Positions 7,555-14,499 of a stretch of 33,493 bases of DNA are shown here, piece by piece; the stretch's first letter is position 1, and every line of letters starts with the position of its first letter. The notes under the pieces were generated by a model that was not told where the DNA came from, did not search any database, and saw only the letters and a list, made by a program, of their open reading frames with translations. The stretch is from an uncultured Pseudomonas sp. (GTDB taxonomy: Bacteria; Pseudomonadota; Gammaproteobacteria; Pseudomonadales; Pseudomonadaceae), in contig CALUCI010000036.1 of the NCBI GenBank assembly GCA_943914515.1, forward strand, positions 1-33,493, in the 5' to 3' direction. A program made the translations under genes and the position numbers.

Positions 7555-8361
7555 TCAATGCACCGACTTCGTCGCCGGTGGCAGATGCGCCAGGCGCTCG
7601 GTCAGGCGCAGCCGCTGGATCGGGTCATCGCTCAGCAACAAGGCATGCTCCAGGTCGAAACGCTCGGCCTGCGGGCAATCGAGGTGTTGGTACAGCGTCG
7701 CCCGGGCCAGGTAATCGCTGGCCAGCGCCGGGCCAAGCTGCAAGACCCGTTCGGCGTCTTTCAATGCGGCCAGATCATCGTCATGGGTGGAGTGCAGTTG
7801 CCGCAGGTTGCGTGACAGGCGCTGGAGCATCTGCATCGCGCTGGCGGTCTGCAGATGTTCCGCACTCAACTGCACTTGCGGGCCGAACTGGCGACCGAGC
7901 AGTTCACGGCAATCGGCCGGATACAACCGGCGCCCGCCACAAGGGTCGAGCAGATGATCCGCCCCCGGCACCCGCAGCAGAAAATGCCCCGGAAAATTCA
8001 CCCCTTCCAGCGGAATCGACAAGCCCCGCGCCAGTTCCAGGCTCAACAGCGCCAGTGCCAGCGGCTGGCCCCGGCGGCGCAGCAGTACCTGATCGAGCAA
8101 GGCGGCCTGCGGGCGCAGCGGGTGGTATTCGTCTTCCTGGAAACCCAGCGCGCAGAGCTTGCGCAGCAGCGGCTGGGCAAGTTCGTTGACTGGCAGCAGC
8201 GGCAGGCCGGTGCTGATTTCGTGCTGCAACGCCTGGAGCGCGCGCAGCGCCTGCGCTGGCTGCACCTGCGGGTCATGCTCGGCGGCAATCCACAGCCCGG
8301 CCTCGAACAAGGCCGGGGGAGTGCGTTCCAGGCAGGCCAGGCAGGCTTGGCGTGGGGTCAT
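7555..8361 (-). CDS. SirB1 family protein (transglutaminase-like core plus TPR tail)
   Basis: A 268-residue protein of the SirB1/YchA family. The core NxLLDQVL-like segment AALLDQVLLRRRGQPLALALLSLELA (about 86-111) and GVNFPGHFLLRVPGADHLLDPCGGR (about 119-143) are the family hallmark; a helical, TPR-like C-terminus follows (about 185-260). The fold is related to transglutaminases, but no activity is established. It is convergent with maiA and divergent from the dehydrogenase gene at 8478, and belongs to neither pathway in an obvious way. Confidence 0.85.
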   Translation of the reverse strand: MTPRQACLACLERTPPALFEAGLWIAAEHDPQVQPAQALRALQALQHEISTGLPLLPVNELAQPLLRKLCALGFQEDEYHPLRPQAALLDQVLLRRRGQPLALALLSLELARGLSIPLEGVNFPGHFLLRVPGADHLLDPCGGRRLYPADCRELLGRQFGPQVQLSAEHLQTASAMQMLQRLSRNLRQLHSTHDDDLAALKDAERVLQLGPALASDYLARATLYQHLDCPQAERFDLEHALLLSDDPIQRLRLTERLAHLPPATKSVH

Positions 8362-8477
8362 GGCGGTCTCCGCTGAGAGCTACTGTTGTAGCGCTGGCGT
8401 ACCGTTTCGTCCAGTACTGCGGCAGTCGCGAAGGTGCCGCCTATACTTGTTTCAGCACTGTAACGGAGGGCCTGTCG

Positions 8478-9500
8478 ATGTTCGCTCTCATGCAAAGCAC
8501 GCGCACCCAGTCGTTGCACCTGTGCGTCGATCCGGCCACCGGCCTCAAGGCGGTGATCGCCATCCACAACGAACACCGCGGCCCGGCTCTGGGCGGTTGT
8601 CGTTACCTGGCCTACCCGGATGACGACAGCGCCATGACCGATGCCATCCGCCTGGCCCAGGGCATGACCTACAAGGCTGCCCTGGCCGGTCTGCCGCTGG
8701 GCGGCGGCAAGGCGGTGATCATCCGCAATCCCCATGTGGAAAACCGCGCCGCGCTGTTCGAGGCGTTCGGGCGCTTCATCGAGTCGCTGGAGGGGCGCTA
8801 CATCACCGCCATCGACAGCGGCACCTCGACCCTCGACATGGATTGCATCGCCCAGACCACCCAGCATGTCACCAGCACCACGCAGGCCGGCGACCCGTCG
8901 CCGCACTCGGCCATGGGCGTGTTCGCCGGCATCCGCGCCACCTCGATGGCCCGTCTGGGTAGCGACAACCTCGAAGGTTTACGGGTAGCGGTGCAAGGGC
9001 TGGGCAATGTCGGCTATGCGCTGGCCGAGCAACTGCATGCGGCGGGAGCCGAACTGCTGGTCAGCGACCACGACCCGGGCCGGGTGCAACTGGCCATGGA
9101 GCAGTTCGATGCGCAACCGGTCGCCAGCGAGGCTCTGGTGAGCACTCCGTGCGATATCTTCGCGCCGTGCGGGCTGGGTTCGGTGCTGACCGGGCAAAGC
9201 GTGATGAAACTGCGTTGCGCGGCGGTGGCGGGGTCGGCGAACAATCAGCTGACCACCCTGCAGGTGGCCGACCAACTGGAAAACCGCGGCATTCTCTATG
9301 CCCCGGACTACATCATCAACTCAGGCGGGCTGATCTACGTGGCGCTGACCCATCAGGGTCAGGACCACGCCGCGATCACCGCGCACCTGTCGCGGATCCC
9401 CACCCGGCTGACCGAGGTGTTCGCTCACGCCCAGGCAGAAAAGCGCTCGCCGGCAAGGGTTGCCGAGCAATTGGCCGAGAAGCTGGTCTACGAGCGTTAG
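8478..9500 (+). CDS. Leu/Phe/Val dehydrogenase
   Basis: A 340-residue member of the Glu/Leu/Phe/Val dehydrogenase family, which deaminates branched-chain or aromatic amino acids to 2-oxo acids with NAD+. The substrate-binding Lys lies in GMTYKAALAGLPLGGGKAVI (K66 and K78), and the Rossmann motif GLGNVG is at 174-179, with an acidic residue (D187-type, VSDHD) after it. Proximity to homogentisate genes would suit a role in phenylalanine use, but that is only context. The ATG at 8478 has GGAGGG 8 bases upstream. The last base of its stop codon TAG is the first base of the MITE at 9500. Confidence 0.88.
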   Translation: MFALMQSTRTQSLHLCVDPATGLKAVIAIHNEHRGPALGGCRYLAYPDDDSAMTDAIRLAQGMTYKAALAGLPLGGGKAVIIRNPHVENRAALFEAFGRFIESLEGRYITAIDSGTSTLDMDCIAQTTQHVTSTTQAGDPSPHSAMGVFAGIRATSMARLGSDNLEGLRVAVQGLGNVGYALAEQLHAAGAELLVSDHDPGRVQLAMEQFDAQPVASEALVSTPCDIFAPCGLGSVLTGQSVMKLRCAAVAGSANNQLTTLQVADQLENRGILYAPDYIINSGGLIYVALTHQGQDHAAITAHLSRIPTRLTEVFAHAQAEKRSPARVAEQLAEKLVYER

Positions 9501-9655
9501 GCTCTGTACGAAAAGCCTTGATACTCGGTGATGCTGCGTTGAAAACAGCCTCGGAATGCTCATTTACAACCAGTAAACGTCGAGCGCGACCCCGGCCGTT
9601 CCTCGGCTGTTTTCGCCTTGCCTGACCTTCGTCTCAAGGCTTTTCATACAGAGCC
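9500..9655. mobile_element. 156-bp MITE with terminal inverted repeats and TTA target duplication
   Basis: The ends are inverted repeats of 22 bp with one mismatch, starting GGCTCTGTACGAAAAGCC on the left and matching GGCTCTGTATGAAAAGCC on the other strand at the right. A second inverted pair lies inside (GAAAACAGCC...). TTA flanks it on both sides (9497-9499 and 9656-9658), fitting a 3-bp TNA duplication as made by some IS5-group transposases. There is no coding region, so a parent element must supply transposase. It sits exactly between the stop codons of two convergent genes. Confidence 0.8.
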
Positions 9656-9931
9656 TTAGCCCGCAGCGTCTTCGTCCGCACCTTTCGACAGCAGTTCAGA
9701 GAGCGCATCCGGCTGGCTCTTGAACGCTCTGGCGAACACATCGCGGTTTTTCGCCATGTAGATACCGGCTTCCTCGACCTGCTGGTCGTTCAGCGACGGC
9801 ACGGCTTTTTTCAGCACGTCGGCCAGCAACTCGGCCAGCTCCAGCATCTTGTCGTGACGATCTGCTTCGGCTTTATCCATGAACAAACGCTCCAGGTCGC
9901 GGCTGCTGCGGTACACCACTTCGACGGCCAT
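9656..9931 (-). CDS. yebG: YebG family SOS-response protein
   Basis: A 91-residue protein beginning MAVEVVYRSSRDLERLFMDKAEAD, the YebG family pattern, with a helical middle and the segment GIYMAKNRDVFARAFKSQP. YebG is a small DNA-damage-inducible protein of unknown exact role. A LexA box lies 43-58 bases before the start, on the correct side. The stop codon TAA (9656-9658) is one copy of the MITE target duplication. Confidence 0.88.
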   Translation of the reverse strand: MAVEVVYRSSRDLERLFMDKAEADRHDKMLELAELLADVLKKAVPSLNDQQVEEAGIYMAKNRDVFARAFKSQPDALSELLSKGADEDAAG

Positions 9932-9973
9932 TCATCACCTCACTGCCTTTCGATAAATTGAAGAATACGAATA

Positions 9974-9989
9974 CTGGGTTTTTATACAG
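9974..9989 (-). promoter_or_regulatory. LexA (SOS) box of yebG
   Basis: CTGGGTTTTTATACAG, or CTGTATAAAAACCCAG on the minus strand, fits CTG-N10-CAG. It stands just upstream of yebG and also lies in the shared interval with the split psiE, 186 bp from that start. Confidence 0.8.
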
Positions 9990-10174
9990 TAATTCAAGAA
10001 TGCTGGATAGTGGCATTTTTATAGCCCAGATTTTGCAGGCTGAGGGGAAGCCTGCGTGTCTTGCGGCAATTGGTCGCCTTCTCAAGCAGGGCCGCTGGCC
10101 TTTTTACTGCATGCAGGCAAAGCGTCATGTGCCTGTCGCACTCTCCTTCGAAGTCGTACCAAGGAATCCGCATC

Positions 10175-10471
10175 GTGAACATCAAATGGGCTGACAAACT
10201 GCGCAAGGGCCTGCATGGCACCGCCGACTCGCTGGGCAACCTGTGCGTCGAGGCATTCCATTACCTGGCGTTGTTCGGCATCGGCGCGATCACCGCCTAC
10301 GCCGCGGTGGCGACCTTCATCGACATGCTCGGCAAAGGCGGGGTCAGCGTCGACGATATCCTGCTGCTGTTCATCTACCTGGAGCTGGGGGCGATGGGGG
10401 GGATCTACTTCAAGAACAACCGCCTGTATCTAACACCATCTCAAGAGTCAACTTCCGCATTGCTAGCATAA
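10175..10471 (+). pseudogene. psiE: psiE, 5' half of the resident gene, cut by the island
   Basis: Starts with GTG at 10175 (AAGGAA upstream) as VNIKWADKLRKGLHGTADSLGN and follows the PsiE family through AFHYLALFGIGAITAYAAV and DDILLLFIYLELGAMGGIYFKNNRL. At about codon 80 the homology stops and a foreign 15-residue tail ends in TAA at 10471. The missing half, NHMPIRFLLYVAITALTR..., is found at 17,591-17,818. GC-rich codon use matches the surrounding genome. PsiE is a small multi-helix membrane protein named for phosphate-starvation induction; its function is not known. Any product of this piece would keep the first two helices only. Confidence 0.85.
10410..10426 (+). repeat. left copy of the 17-bp direct repeat at the psiE breakpoint (candidate att site)
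   Basis: TCAAGAACAACCGCCTG. It matches the right copy at 17,583-17,599 at 14 of 17 positions and covers the codons where PsiE homology ends on the left and resumes on the right. Confidence 0.6.
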
Positions 10472-10506
10472 ACTCAATTTTCTAATCCGAATTTAGGTGG
10501 TTTTCT

Positions 10507-10977
10507 ATGAAATGGGCTGACGGAACCCGTAAGCGGATGCATGATGGGGCAAACGCTATGGGGAATTTATTGGTAGAAGGTTTTCATTACCTCGGGTTAT
10601 TTGCTATCGGGGCAATTACGGCATGGGCCTCTGTAATGGCATTTATGGATATGCTTAGTACGGGGCATGCGAGTATTGATGATATCCTTCTTCTATTTAT
10701 TTACTTGGAATTGGGGGCGATGGTAGGGATTTATTTTAAAACTAATCATCTTCCAATTCGGTTTTTGTTGTATATAGCCATTACTGCTCTAACCCGCTAT
10801 CTAATAGGTGATGTCTCACATCATAGGGCACCAGACGTTGGATTGGTTTATTTGTGTGGAGGTATTTTCTTTTTGGCTTTGTCTGTTCTGGCTGTCCGGT
10901 TTGCTTCATATAAGTTTCCGTCAAGTAAGGCGATAAGTGCCACTGGGGAAGCGGTTGAGGCTGATAAGGATAGATGA
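10507..10977 (+). CDS. complete PsiE family protein carried by the island
   Basis: 156 residues, colinear with the whole PsiE family: MKWADGTRKRMHDGANAMGNLLVEGFHYLGLFAIGAITAW, the IDDILLLFIYLELGAMVGIYFKTNHLPIRFLLY core, GDVSHHRAPDVGLVYLCGG, and a tail ending EADKDR. Four hydrophobic helices are visible. The protein is like the resident PsiE, but codons are AT-rich, so it came from another genome. AGGTGG precedes the ATG by 7 bases. It starts 35 bp after the broken resident copy and could take over its function. It may be part of the element's way of inserting without costing the host psiE. Confidence 0.85.
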   Translation: MKWADGTRKRMHDGANAMGNLLVEGFHYLGLFAIGAITAWASVMAFMDMLSTGHASIDDILLLFIYLELGAMVGIYFKTNHLPIRFLLYIAITALTRYLIGDVSHHRAPDVGLVYLCGGIFFLALSVLAVRFASYKFPSSKAISATGEAVEADKDR

Positions 10978-11171
10978 ATTAAAATATCTAGTTGTGTGGT
11001 CGTGTTAAGTTTTGCGTGCGAAGTTCAAATGCTATACATATTTGGGTGATTGTTAATAAATTGTTGTGACTCCAGCTATCATTATGACCAGTGCTGGTGT
11101 TTGGTCAGTAAGGGTGGATGAACTAGCGAGAGCGTTAAATTGTGGTTGAGATGGTTTGATTTAATCTAGAC

Positions 11172-11660
11172 TCACTGGGGTGGAGTGCCTGCTATCCCAG
11201 TAGGTAAAAATGAAGCCGATGAGGTTTTTGAGATAATGATCGATGTTGAAATCTGCTGTGTGTAGGGGATGACGATGATTTCTTTTGTTGGGTACTTATA
11301 GTTTAGTTCATTAGATTTGTATTCGCGATCGCTAGATATGAATATTACATCGATTGAAAATTTTTCGATGTAATATTTGCTGTTTAGATGTTTTATGAAA
11401 TTATGTTTGTTGATTTTGGATAATGACAAATGTCTGACTTCTTCCTTTAAGATTGGTCTGTGATCTCCTTTTTGAATCTTGACTCGGCGATCTGAGTCGA
11501 CACCTATGATCAATATGTCGCATAGGCTCTGGCAGGACGTAACATATTTTATATGTCCCTCGTGAAGTAAATCAAAGACGCCGCTTGTATACCCAATTTT
11601 AAGTTTTTTTTCTAGCAGGTGGCTTTGGTTTCTTGCATGATTTTTAACTTGCTTGCACAT
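11172..11660 (-). CDS. cytidylyltransferase-like nucleotidyltransferase (HxGH superfamily)
   Basis: 162 residues. The catalytic HxGH signature of the cytidylyl/adenylyltransferase superfamily is seen in YTSGVFDLLHEGHIKYV (H33, H36). A segment RPILKEEVRHLSLSKI and the late motif QISTSIII match the nucleotide-binding end seen in glycerol-3-phosphate cytidylyltransferase, the RfaE C-domain and NMN adenylyltransferase. The family joins a phosphate to CTP or ATP and releases pyrophosphate; the substrate is unknown. The ATG overlaps the end of the macro-domain gene by 17 bp, so the two are co-transcribed. About 195 bp of apparently empty AT-rich DNA separates its end from the island psiE (convergent). 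Confidence 0.75.
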   Translation of the reverse strand: MCKQVKNHARNQSHLLEKKLKIGYTSGVFDLLHEGHIKYVTSCQSLCDILIIGVDSDRRVKIQKGDHRPILKEEVRHLSLSKINKHNFIKHLNSKYYIEKFSIDVIFISSDREYKSNELNYKYPTKEIIVIPYTQQISTSIIISKTSSASFLPTGIAGTPPQ

Positions 11661-12603
11661 ATAATGAATTTTGCAATTGAGTGATAAGTTCTACGAGGTC
11701 GGAATCTCTGTATGTGCCTATGTAAATCTCAAATTCAGTTGAAGATGAACCATATGCTGATTTTATAGAGTTAATGGTTGAGCTTATAGTCTCTTCTGGG
11801 CTTAGGTTTCCGCTGCCTAGGGCAAATACTGGGATAAAAATGGATCTTAAGTTCTCTTTTTCGGCTGCATCAAAAGCAAATTTTATAATTTTAACGAGGG
11901 CTCTGGTTTCTATGGTGGCCGTTTTGTCTTGGTTCTTTTGAATTGCTACAGCGGTTATGATTTTTTTTATATTGTTTGATGCTGCCTCAAAAGGAGGGCA
12001 TAGGATACAAGTGCCCAATTCGAAGTTTGACATTTTTCCAGATTGACTTTTCCAGTCTGCGACAAAGTCTGATAGGTTGTCTTTCTTTATTTCATGAGTT
12101 TTATGCCGTGTGGCTGCAAGTTTTCTAATCCTTCCTGAAACAGATGTCCCAGTTAGGGAACCCAACTCCAGGCCAGTATCCTCTGAGGTTATTACTATGT
12201 CAGCTTCGCTAATTTCAGTGATGTCTCCATTGTAGCAGTGGATGTTGGCGTTACCTAGCCGCCAATGGCCAACAATTTTTTTTGTTGAATTGATCTTCTC
12301 TGGTTTTATATTTCGCTGTTCTATTTTGGCGAGCGTGAAAAATATTATTGAGAGGACTAAGAATGTTATGAAGGCTGCTGTGTTTAACGAAGTTGGCGAT
12401 ACGCCGCAAGGGGCTGGTTCTTTGTGATTTTCTACTGCTGCTAAAAGTATTTCGGTAATTGGGTTTATTGCGATGCTACTAACTGATGCAGCTAGCAGTC
12501 CAAAAGAAAATTTCGTATACAAGCTTTTTTTGATATGCTTCTTAAATAGAGTGTGAAAGTAGTATTCGATTTTTATTTGAGTGGCGGATAACGGGTTTTT
12601 CAT
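11644..12603 (-). CDS. two-helix membrane protein with C-terminal macro domain
   Basis: 319 residues. Two hydrophobic helices near the N-terminus (about 33-56 and 74-93) are followed by a macro domain (about 120-310): CYNGDITEISEADIVITSEDT (GDIT at 126-129), SLTGTSVSGRIRKLAA, and FIPVFALGSGNLSPEE near the end. Macro domains bind ADP-ribose or its derivatives, and some remove ADP-ribose from targets. The TM-TM-macro order is like the ThsA effector of type II Thoeris, where binding of an ADP-ribose-derived signal triggers membrane damage; no TIR gene is present here. The partner at 12581 is a PARP-like protein on the other strand, and the 5' ends overlap by 23 bp. Sensor/effector or antitoxin are both possible. 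Confidence 0.75.
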   Translation of the reverse strand: MKNPLSATQIKIEYYFHTLFKKHIKKSLYTKFSFGLLAASVSSIAINPITEILLAAVENHKEPAPCGVSPTSLNTAAFITFLVLSIIFFTLAKIEQRNIKPEKINSTKKIVGHWRLGNANIHCYNGDITEISEADIVITSEDTGLELGSLTGTSVSGRIRKLAATRHKTHEIKKDNLSDFVADWKSQSGKMSNFELGTCILCPPFEAASNNIKKIITAVAIQKNQDKTATIETRALVKIIKFAFDAAEKENLRSIFIPVFALGSGNLSPEETISSTINSIKSAYGSSSTEFEIYIGTYRDSDLVELITQLQNSLYVQAS

Positions 12604-13165
12604 CTTGGATAATCTTAAGTTTTTGGCTTATCATGGCACGACCTTGGATAAGGCTAGCTGTATAATCGAGTCCGGCTTCGAAGTCAATCCGAGCGAAGAA
12701 GATTGGCTAGGTAACGGTGTTTATTTTTTTGTCGATGGATTTGCCTGCCCTAAAATCAATGCCATGGAGTGGGCATCGTTTAAGTGTCATGGGCTGCAAC
12801 CTTGCGTAGTAGTTAGTGAGATTTCAGTGCCGTTTGAGAAAGTGCTAGACCTTAGAAGCGAAAAAGGTCTTCATGCGTATAATCAAGAAAGAAGTCATTT
12901 TATAACTTCAAATTATAGGGGGCTCCAAACGAGAAGAGATTTAACTAAGAAGAAAAGAAGGGATATAAGGTTGGACGACGCAATCATTACTAAAGGCGTT
13001 CTTTCTTCTCTTGGCGTTTCTGTTTTGTTTCATCACCTCTATATAAAGAGGGAAGTCCACAGAGACCTAGAGCTCGAGTCCTCTTATCCTAACTCCACCG
13101 TTTGCTGTGTGGCAGATCCTACCTTCATCATTAGAAGCTGGATTGATTACAGTTTAGCTGTGTAA
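12581..13165 (+). CDS. PARP-like ADP-ribosyltransferase homologue
   Basis: 194 residues. The pattern FLAYHGTTLDKASCIIESGF (H18) ... WLGNGVYFFVD (Y48) ... AMEWA follows the H-Y part of the PARP/H-Y-E class of ADP-ribosyltransferases (LxHGT...IL..GF....G.GVYF....A). The third catalytic position cannot be set by eye. Such enzymes cleave NAD+ and attach ADP-ribose to protein, nucleic acid or a small molecule. The GTG at 12581 lacks a clear ribosome-binding site; TTG at 12605 is an alternative that keeps the whole domain. It is divergent from the macro-domain gene, so writer and reader/eraser of ADP-ribose lie side by side. AT-rich codon use marks it as foreign. Confidence 0.7.
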   Translation: MADNGFFILDNLKFLAYHGTTLDKASCIIESGFEVNPSEEDWLGNGVYFFVDGFACPKINAMEWASFKCHGLQPCVVVSEISVPFEKVLDLRSEKGLHAYNQERSHFITSNYRGLQTRRDLTKKKRRDIRLDDAIITKGVLSSLGVSVLFHHLYIKREVHRDLELESSYPNSTVCCVADPTFIIRSWIDYSLAV

Positions 13166-13477
13166 TTGACTGAGGCTGTAGTAGGCAGACTAATCGGGCA
13201 CGAAATTGATTAGTCAAGGGCTTTTCAAGGCAACGATGCTCAATCGTGGGGATGTTTTTAAATAGCATCGTAAACGATGCGGTGCTAATGCCACAGTCAA
13301 ATATGCGTAATGAAGAAAATCAGCTCAATTTGTGGTGGGTATTCGGCTTGGTTTGGCCAGTTTTTAGAATTTCAGTCACGGAGATAATTGTATTAGATCC
13401 ATATTGCCAGATCTGCATCGAAACCTGCGTTCTTCCGAGAGTGTGCATGTACGATTGCGATTCCAACGCTCGTTAGT
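13166..13477. other. intergenic stretch between the PARP-like gene and the psiE fragment
   Basis: No convincing gene. Contains a perfect hairpin GCATCG-TAAA-CGATGC (13265-13280) and a nearby ACGATGC (13233-13239), i.e. a cluster of ACGATGC/GCATCGT half-sites. Near its right end it shares TCCAACG followed by TCAAGAC with the right edge of the whole island (17576-17589), as expected if both are ends of the same kind of element. Confidence 0.5.
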
Positions 13478-13501
13478 TCAAGACTTTTAAATGATGTAGA
13501 T

Positions 13502-13738
13502 AATCACCTACCTATAAGCTTTCTATTGTACATCGCAATTACAGCTCTGACTCGATATCTGATGGGAGATGTCTCGCACCATAAAGCTCCTGATGTTGGT
13601 TTTATATATCTTTGTGGCGGTGTTTTCTTATTGTCTCTGTCAGTTTTGGCTGTTAGATATGCATCCTATAAATTCCCCTCAAGTAAAGCTATCGACGCAT
13701 CTGGGGAAGTAATAGGGGAACAAGTTTTAGATAAGTGA
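13502..13738 (+). pseudogene. psiE 3' fragment inside the island
   Basis: Encodes only the second half of a PsiE protein: NHLPISFLLYIAITALTRYLMGDVSHHKAPDVG..., ending GEQVLDK with TGA. The homology begins at the same codon (N-H-L/M-P-I) where the resident gene is cut. It is AT-rich and closer to the island psiE than to the resident one (TALTRYL, VRYASYKFPSSKAI). The frame is open upstream through unrelated sequence (...PTLVSSRLLNDVD), so a chimeric product cannot be excluded. It is followed by its own terminator, which supports it as the true end of an older psiE gene. Confidence 0.8.
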
Positions 13739-13753
13739 TTTGAGGATAAACAT

Positions 13754-13788
13754 AGGAGGTGCTTAGCAGGTTGCCCTCCTGTTTTTTT
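13754..13788 (+). terminator. terminator after the psiE fragment
   Basis: AGGAGG (13754-13759) and CCTCCT (13775-13780) form a stem with a 15-base loop, followed by G and seven T (13781-13788). It reads on the plus strand, just before the end of the convergent minus-strand gene. Confidence 0.65.
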
Positions 13789-13796
13789 GGCGTTCG

Positions 13797-14411
13797 TTAG
13801 GCCACATTTGCTTTAGAAATTAGCTGGTCTCTTTCTTTTTGCGACAGGTGAGCTGTGAATATTTCTATGGCCGGATATGTTTTACTGCCATCTGCTACTT
13901 TTCGGAAGTTTTTGAGAACCTCGTGTCCATCAGATGGGCGGAAAAGATAGCCGAACTGAGATTCTATAATTTCTTTGTCAACTACCGAGTACTGCCATGC
14001 TACTAGAGTGAACTCCAGGGAGTTTAGATACGATACAACATGCCATCTCAGTTCTGTTGATTGAGCTTCTGAAATAGTTATTGTCTCTGTCGGCTCGTTC
14101 AGTCCGTCAAGATTTTCGCCAAAAAGTTGAATTAATAAATTTGCATACTTTTTGTTAATTTTAACCTCATTCTGGCCGAATATGTCTCGGCATTGCTCCT
14201 CGCTGAGGCACTCAACAATTTTCCTAGCAACAGAGCCCTCCTTCTTTAGGTTCTTAGCCCATTCCAATAATATGTCTACAGATTTTTCCCTTCTAGATCT
14301 TTCATGATCTGATTTCACTTGCTTATGTGCAATATAAACTTGCAGTGATAATCCGACAACAGCAAATGACCCTATAATTGTGGCAACGTTTGCCCATTCT
14401 TGGAGCGACAT
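13797..14411 (-). CDS. single-helix membrane protein of unknown function
   Basis: 204 residues: one N-terminal hydrophobic helix (about 9-28, ATIIGSFAVVGLSLQVYIA), then a charged, mostly helical cytosolic part starting HKQVKSDHERSRREKSVDILLEWAKN. The layout is like small membrane-anchored proteins often annotated as DUF4760-type, but I cannot confirm the family. It ends next to the psiE-fragment terminator and lies 88 bp downstream of the three-gene operon on the same strand, with its own short upstream region, so it may be part of that transcript or separate. AT-rich codon use. Confidence 0.7.
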   Translation of the reverse strand: MSLQEWANVATIIGSFAVVGLSLQVYIAHKQVKSDHERSRREKSVDILLEWAKNLKKEGSVARKIVECLSEEQCRDIFGQNEVKINKKYANLLIQLFGENLDGLNEPTETITISEAQSTELRWHVVSYLNSLEFTLVAWQYSVVDKEIIESQFGYLFRPSDGHEVLKNFRKVADGSKTYPAIEIFTAHLSQKERDQLISKANVA

Positions 14412-14499
14412 CTAGGACCTGATTTAAGGAATTTGTATGGCTAAATGATATCATTATAGTATGATTCTTGTCCATCTAAGATAGTTTATGCTCGGAGAA

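Noticed and set aside
10027..10060. Hairpin GCAGGCT...AGCCTGC upstream of psiE as a riboswitch or terminator
   Set aside because: A single 7-bp stem with no T tract and no conserved motif that I recognise.
9958..10194. Plus-strand open frame over the LexA box and psiE upstream region
   Set aside because: It runs out of frame into psiE, has no recognisable product and lacks a ribosome-binding site.
12581..13165. TIR domain, which would make this a standard Thoeris locus
   Set aside because: The sequence shows HGTT...GVYFF of the PARP type and no TIR motifs; no other island gene looks like a TIR domain.
13246..13476. A 76-codon open frame in the gap after the PARP-like gene
   Set aside because: No ribosome-binding site, no familiar composition (many Cys and Trp), no homology I recognise; it spans the hairpin and the junction DNA, so it is most likely chance.
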